DNA from: Anisus vortex
Lineage: Eukaryota; Mollusca; Gastropoda; Planorbidae
DNA length: 64,000 nt
Direction of reading: 5' to 3'
Assembly: GCA_949126835.1 (NCBI GenBank)
Contig: OX421495.1
Span: forward strand, 3,631,511-3,695,510
The notes beneath the pieces were generated by a model. The model did no database searches. It was given only the letters and a program-made list of their open reading frames with translations, and had not been told where the DNA came from. This document shows, one piece after another, positions 59,516 through 64,000 of the stretch (position 1 is its first letter; every line of letters begins with the position of its first letter). Made by a program: the position numbers and the translations under genes.

Positions 59516-60814
59516 TGTCACGATTCTGGATTAAACCGTGACTCGTAGCACTCATAGATAGACTATAGCATAGATAGCAGTGTATAACTAGAACCTTAGA
59601 TTAGCTTAAGTTTAGCTAGAATAGATAGAGAGAAGGTTAGTCTGACGTCACTATCTTCTCCCTCCCTTACGCAATTGCATCTCCCCATCACTCTTTCTCA
59701 CCTGTTTCTCTATCCGTCACTATACTCTTGTACTACGCCCAAATTCAGAGTCTACTGACTAATACGATTCAACTTGGTACTACATCTTGGTTGAATGGGT
59801 ACGAATGTGTCAGTTAGAATGTATATATTTATCCTATGCTATATTAATGTATTCATATCATGTCTTAATGTATTTATATCTTGTGCTATTTCAACGCATG
59901 TGAGCGAGTCATTATTCGATCCCTCACTCGCCCCTCCTCTTCGCGTCCCCGCCACCCCCACCCCCTTTTATATCCCTTCAGCTTAGCGGCATGTTATGCA
60001 ATTGCTTTGAGACGGTCGTTCCCTGAACGCTGACCAGAGAACCCAGTTCGCACACATATACCAAATTCTCGTCCGAACCCCCCCCCCCCCCCCAGCCACT
60101 TGAGTTAACTACTTAAAATTCTACCAAAGGGAGATAAACTCCCCCACTCAGCATGACGTCTGTATAAATTATCTTTCATCTAGACCTCTCTCCCCACCCC
60201 CTTTTCCGCCCTCGCAACCCCGACCCCCAATCCATTTTTGGCTCCAATAAGCTTTTCTTATGCAAATGTATATTCAATCTAGCCAATGAGAATAGGATGT
60301 AATTAAATGTAAGCCAACCAAATTAACCTTGGGTCAGGTGACTAGTGTCCACGAAAAAGCCCGCCCAACTAAACTAAAGCAGATCTCCCCCAGCTCCCGG
60401 GCTAGACACATCGTTTTGGTCTAGCTCCCGAATTGTTACTTGGACTTGCAGATACTTAGCCAGTAATCGTAATTCCCTCATTATAGTTACGTAGCCTAAC
60501 CTTGGATTCCGCAACAACACAGTATATTGAGTGTTAGACGTTCCTGTGCATATATCTCAAGCATTGTATCTCCCCTGCATGTTAGTATGTGTATTTCATC
60601 ATTGGATATTGAATTTGAATCATAAATAAACACCTGAAACGTAACCAGAAACTTGCTTGCCTAACTTAGAACTGTCTGTCTGTGTGTGTTTAACAACATC
60701 TAAGCGAGCCAGTAGAGAACAAATAAATATTCCAGGTCAACCACAGCATCGGCACCTCGTACCTCTAAGACAACCAGCCATTATTACCCCCCTCTCAATT
60801 GCCACCTCGTGACA
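59516..60814 (+). repeat. 5' LTR of element 3
   Basis: Bounded by TGTCACGATTCTGG and CCACCTCGTGACA, which share TGTCACGA/TCGTGACA inverted termini. It holds TTTTATATCCC near 59965 (TATA-like), TGACGTC near 60152 and AAATAAACACC near 60625 (poly(A) signal). No second LTR is in the window, so the call rests on termini plus the adjacent primer-binding site. Confidence 0.8.
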
Positions 60815-60817
60815 AAG

Positions 60818-60835
60818 TGGGGGCTCGTCCGGGAT
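60818..60835 (+). promoter_or_regulatory. Primer-binding site, tRNA-Pro type
   Basis: TGGGGGCTCGTCCGGGAT stands three bases after the LTR. From memory it equals the 18-nt tRNA-Pro site used by gammaretroviruses such as murine leukaemia virus. It would prime minus-strand DNA synthesis. Confidence 0.85.
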
Positions 60836-61004
60836 TATCTGAACTTCAAGCCGTTCAGCGCACTGTCAACAGCAACAACCCGAGGACTACGCCGATTCTG
60901 CTGAAACCGACCCTGGATGGGGGCTCATCTCTCTACAACACAAAGACTCTAAGCCAGCAACCAGACCCGTCATCCCAACGCCAGCAACCAGATCCATCAA
61001 CCCA

Positions 61005-61260
61005 TCAAACCAGGCTCGCCACTTTACGCAGCCTACGCCACCCCAGCCTACGCCTACGTCACCCCAGCCTACGCACCCCAGATACGCCAACCTAAGCCAC
61101 CCCAGATTCGCCACTCCGAGCAATCTACGCCACCCCAGCCAACTCACCCCATTAAGCCAGGCTCGCCACACTACGCCAGCCTACGTCACCCCAGACACAC
61201 CAGCAACCAAATTTGCCACCCCATTACGCCAGATTTGCCGCCCCAACCGCCAGATCGCCA
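61005..61260. repeat. Degenerate minisatellite, ACGCCACCCCAGCCT-type
   Basis: Units of about 15-24 bp, such as TACGCCACCCCAGCC and TACGTCACCCCAGCC, repeat in the leader of element 3. They produce false Pro-rich frames (60799-61095, 61213-61437). Confidence 0.8.
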
Positions 61261-61718
61261 CCCTCTGGCCCCGCATCAACATACCGGCACCCGAGACGTC
61301 AGCAGAGAGACCCACCGCCGCCGCATCAGCCTGCCCGACAACTAGAGACCGCCGAGAACCCGACAACTGCCCTGTCAACCTCCCCGTATGAACCCGCCGT
61401 AGTTCCCGGTATCCAAACCCGGGAAAATAGACACTAACATTAAACGCTAATCCAGTCCCGGCACGGGGAAAGAGAATTCCTAACCAGCCCGAAGATCTGC
61501 ACCAACAGCGCCGAGCGCCATATAAACGATAACTTTATGATTGGATATACGTGTGTTAGTGTATGTGTGTAAAATTCTGGAATTGCTGTCTGGTGAGTAC
61601 CATTTTGAGTTGTATTATGTTAGCTAAACTCTGAACCCCAACCCCTCTTACATTCCCTCTCTCTATCTCGTCATATCTCTGTCCGTTTACTGCCTTACTC
61701 TCGTCTTACTCTCTCACT

Positions 61719-64000
61719 ATGGCTAAAGGTAGACTATTGCGTAAGCAGCAGAGAGAAGATAGACTTAGAGTAGAAGCAGAGAAGCGTAGATTAGAAAAAA
61801 TAGCTAGAGAGGAGAAACAATTAGACAGGGAACTTAGACTAGAGCAGAGAGAAGAAAACCGGTTGGGTGAGCAACAACCCAAGGCACACACAGGCCCTGA
61901 TCACTCCCAGAACCCCCCCATAATATGTTGCGTCGCCACCCTCTGCACTGCGGGCACCCCCGGCCGGCCTACAACCCCCGACGACCCGGAAACCAAGACA
62001 GAAAGAAATATAGAGATCAACTCTAAAAGAGCCAGGGCCCTTCTCTCCTCAGGTTTCCAGGCTGAGGGGATCATTAAGGCTTCCTTCGTGAATCCCTCCG
62101 ACTACACTGGCGAATCAATCCAGATTACAATTGCATGGGGAATAACTGAGACCCTCCCAACCGCCTGGGTTCACATCAGGTCAACCCTATACACTGGTAC
62201 GGCAACCCTAGCGGTCCGAGCCGACTTATCATATGATGTCGTCCTGGGGAGCCGATACGTCAGAGTTAACGATTTCCCCCTCCCTCCCCCAGCCTCAGTG
62301 GCCACTCACGCGCATCCTGACCCTGTTCCCCACCCTCCCGTGGAGCCCCCCACGGCCAACGAACTCCCTCGGGCCCAACAGGATGACCCGACACTGGCCC
62401 CACTACCCGCATATCGGTCCAACCCCCATTCTACTTTAGGCTACACTCCCGATGAGATGTTACTCGATCCCCAACCCAGTGATCCACTAGAACGCCTCAA
62501 GGGCGCCTGGACCAAACCCTCCCCCCACCCCGAAGAACTCTCAGTCTACGCCTACACCAATAACTTACAGACTAGGCTTAAAACTGCCCACTCTATCGCC
62601 TCAAAACACTTAGCCAAGGAGAGGGAGAAAAAGGAGACGCTATACGATCGGCGGGCCAAAGAACGCTCTCTGGCTCCGGGCGATCAAGCACTACTGCTCC
62701 TTCCCACCACTTACAACAAACTCCAGTTAGCATGGAGAGGCCCATACCCAGTTACGAAAAAACTCTCAGGCACCAAATACCTTATAAAGATCGACAACAA
62801 AGACAAACTGTTCCCCATCAACTTGCTAAAGCGATACATAGAGCGCCCACGTGACAATAAACCCCCTGTAGCAACGACTATTGCTGAAGAAACAAAAGCC
62901 GATGACTCATTAACCGCATTCCCCTTACAGCAGACAGAAACCATAAGGGATGTAGAAATCTGTCCACTCCCAACCCCTGAACAAGCCAAAACAGTCAAAA
63001 CCTTACTCCCCTCAAACGCTGACGTGCAAGCCGACACTCCAGGGCGTACAAACTTAGAACCGCTCACCACGAAGGTCACCGACCCGCGAACCATTAAGGG
63101 CAAACTTACTATGCCAGACGCCAAATTAGAGGTCATTGAGGAAGACATCAATTACCCGTTAGCCCACAACGCCATCGCTAGCTCTACCTCCCCTTTCAAT
63201 GCCCCGGTGAGACTAGTACAGAAAGGAGATATAATAGAGTCGCCCCACCCCCGTGGAAAAATTCACCCACCGCCCGCTTCCCGACGGGAAAATGGTAGAC
63301 CGGGAATGTCACCATCCCCTTACTCCCGCCCGAGACACCCACAGCCACGTCGGCCTTATCGAGACAATCACTGCGCCAACCCTCCCCCGCTAATCAAACC
63401 AAACAGCGTCCCCTCATCTCGACCGGGTCAATCCCAATCCAGACCCCCTCCGCCCCTCCAAGATTCCCGACGTAGGGACCACCGCCACGCCAGACCCACC
63501 CCTCACTTAGCTCCCGAACAGGAACCCGCCGATCAGGGGCGTGACCAGTACTCAAGCAGTGACTACGATCGAGTCCACCACGTGTTCTCTATTTCCTCGG
63601 CAGACAAACATAACCAATTCCCCCGTAGCTACGTCGACGAGATAGTCAGAATCAACGGCCGACTCGCCTCTTGTACGTATGATTCCGGTCTTAGCTTTGA
63701 GGCCCTAGTAACGCGATCAAAAATCGACCCCCGCGACTACACAGGACGCTATGTGCGACTCCAAGGTCCATCTCATAACTCTCCTATTCAGCAGCTACCG
63801 ACCGCACTCGTAAACCTCAGCTCAGCACTTTTTACAGGCCCCATTGAGGCCGCCGTAATAGAAGGCCTACAAGTAGACATCCTACTCGGAAGACCGATTG
63901 TAGGTAAACAAACGCATTGCCTGCCTACACCCGCAACCTATGGATCGCCCCGCCCCACCCCCAACCAGACACCTCTCCCCCACCCCATGTCCATTAAAGA
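61719..64000 (+). CDS. Composite retroelement polyprotein with two retropepsin domains (3' end outside window)
   Basis: I read one uninterrupted frame of 760 codons from ATG 61719 to the window end; the nearest upstream in-frame stop is at 61632. In order: a basic coiled segment (1-55); protease-like domain 1 (about 99-180), where SSG at 110-112 replaces the catalytic D-[ST]-G, ending DVVLG; an integrase C-terminal region (about 240-377) with YDRRAKERSLAPGD and GPY at 341-343; a reverse-transcriptase N-terminal remnant (about 468-504; EVIEEDI, STSPFNAPVRLV); a Pro/Arg-rich nucleocapsid-like stretch (510-615); and protease domain 2 (about 640-730) with DSG at 655-657 and DILLG. The integrase catalytic core and the reverse-transcriptase palm are absent so far. 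Integrase-before-RT order recalls element 1. Minus-strand frames at 61706-61891 and 62711-63151 are shadows. Confidence 0.85.
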   Translation, partial: MAKGRLLRKQQREDRLRVEAEKRRLEKIAREEKQLDRELRLEQREENRLGEQQPKAHTGPDHSQNPPIICCVATLCTAGTPGRPTTPDDPETKTERNIEINSKRARALLSSGFQAEGIIKASFVNPSDYTGESIQITIAWGITETLPTAWVHIRSTLYTGTATLAVRADLSYDVVLGSRYVRVNDFPLPPPASVATHAHPDPVPHPPVEPPTANELPRAQQDDPTLAPLPAYRSNPHSTLGYTPDEMLLDPQPSDPLERLKGAWTKPSPHPEELSVYAYTNNLQTRLKTAHSIASKHLAKEREKKETLYDRRAKERSLAPGDQALLLLPTTYNKLQLAWRGPYPVTKKLSGTKYLIKIDNKDKLFPINLLKRYIERPRDNKPPVATTIAEETKADDSLTAFPLQQTETIRDVEICPLPTPEQAKTVKTLLPSNADVQADTPGRTNLEPLTTKVTDPRTIKGKLTMPDAKLEVIEEDINYPLAHNAIASSTSPFNAPVRLVQKGDIIESPHPRGKIHPPPASRRENGRPGMSPSPYSRPRHPQPRRPYRDNHCANPPPLIKPNSVPSSRPGQSQSRPPPPLQDSRRRDHRHARPTPHLAPEQEPADQGRDQYSSSDYDRVHHVFSISSADKHNQFPRSYVDEIVRINGRLASCTYDSGLSFEALVTRSKIDPRDYTGRYVRLQGPSHNSPIQQLPTALVNLSSALFTGPIEAAVIEGLQVDILLGRPIVGKQTHCLPTPATYGSPRPTPNQTPLPHPMSIK

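Larger units (their letters stand above)
59516..64000 (+). mobile_element. LTR element 3 (5' part; continues beyond the window)
   Basis: Comprises a 1.3-kb LTR, a primer-binding site, a leader with a Pro/Ala-codon minisatellite, and a long open frame. It is far richer in C and G than the rest of the window. The downstream part and 3' LTR are outside, so its full structure is unknown. Confidence 0.85.

Noticed and set aside
60799..61437. Pro/Arg-rich plus-strand frames after the primer-binding site
   Set aside because: They coincide with the leader minisatellite, end before the main ATG and have no domain; the long ORF starts at 61719.
62711..63151. 146-codon Ser/Val-rich minus-strand frame
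   Set aside because: Antisense shadow of the open plus-strand polyprotein.

Overview
The window is animal nuclear DNA, not bacterial. It is AT-rich and intron-like, with microsatellites, SINEs, LINE fragments, MITEs and LTR retrotransposons, and it has only one convincing host gene. Repeat style and retroelement types suggest a mollusc, probably a gastropod; this is inference, because no species marker is present.

The left part, about 0.3-38.5 kb, reads as a tandem segmental duplication. Blocks A (0.3-2.7 kb), X (5.4-6.4 kb) and B (8.8-10.8 kb) recur in the same order and orientation as C (21.1-24.95 kb), X' (26.2 and 32.7-33.6 kb) and D (35.4-38.3 kb). Without later insertions each unit is roughly 10-11 kb. 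A, B, C and D each carry one minus-strand exon-like ORF of the same unrecognised protein family. These differ only by whole-codon indels, and each ends at a splice donor.

Later insertions separate the two units. Unit 1 carries an 8.0-kb LTR element (12278-20319) with LTRs I could not distinguish and a 1501-residue ORF. Its integrase lies before the reverse transcriptase, the Gmr1-type order. Unit 1 also has a 2.66-kb TIR element (2712-5375) and a 2.2-kb foldback element (6616-8807) nested in a LINE tail. Unit 2 carries a 6.3-kb relative (26307-32619) that has lost most of its integrase and all of its reverse transcriptase yet keeps long ORFs, plus two solo LTRs and several MITEs.

From about 38.6 to 59.5 kb the DNA is ordinary intergenic sequence around a single-finger C2H2 zinc-finger gene (coding exon 42634-43677, likely TATA promoter near 40.41 kb, AATAAA sites at 44.5-45.7 kb). 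hAT-like and piggyBac-like MITEs, tRNA-derived SINEs and decayed LINE ends are scattered through it.

The right edge (59516-64000) is the 5' part of a third, GC-rich LTR element: a 1.3-kb LTR, an 18-nt tRNA-Pro-type primer-binding site, and an ORF that runs off the window without a stop. That ORF holds two homologous retropepsin domains, the first lacking its catalytic Asp and the second with DSG. Integrase C-terminal and reverse-transcriptase N-terminal fragments lie between them. I regard this as the most unusual coding structure here.
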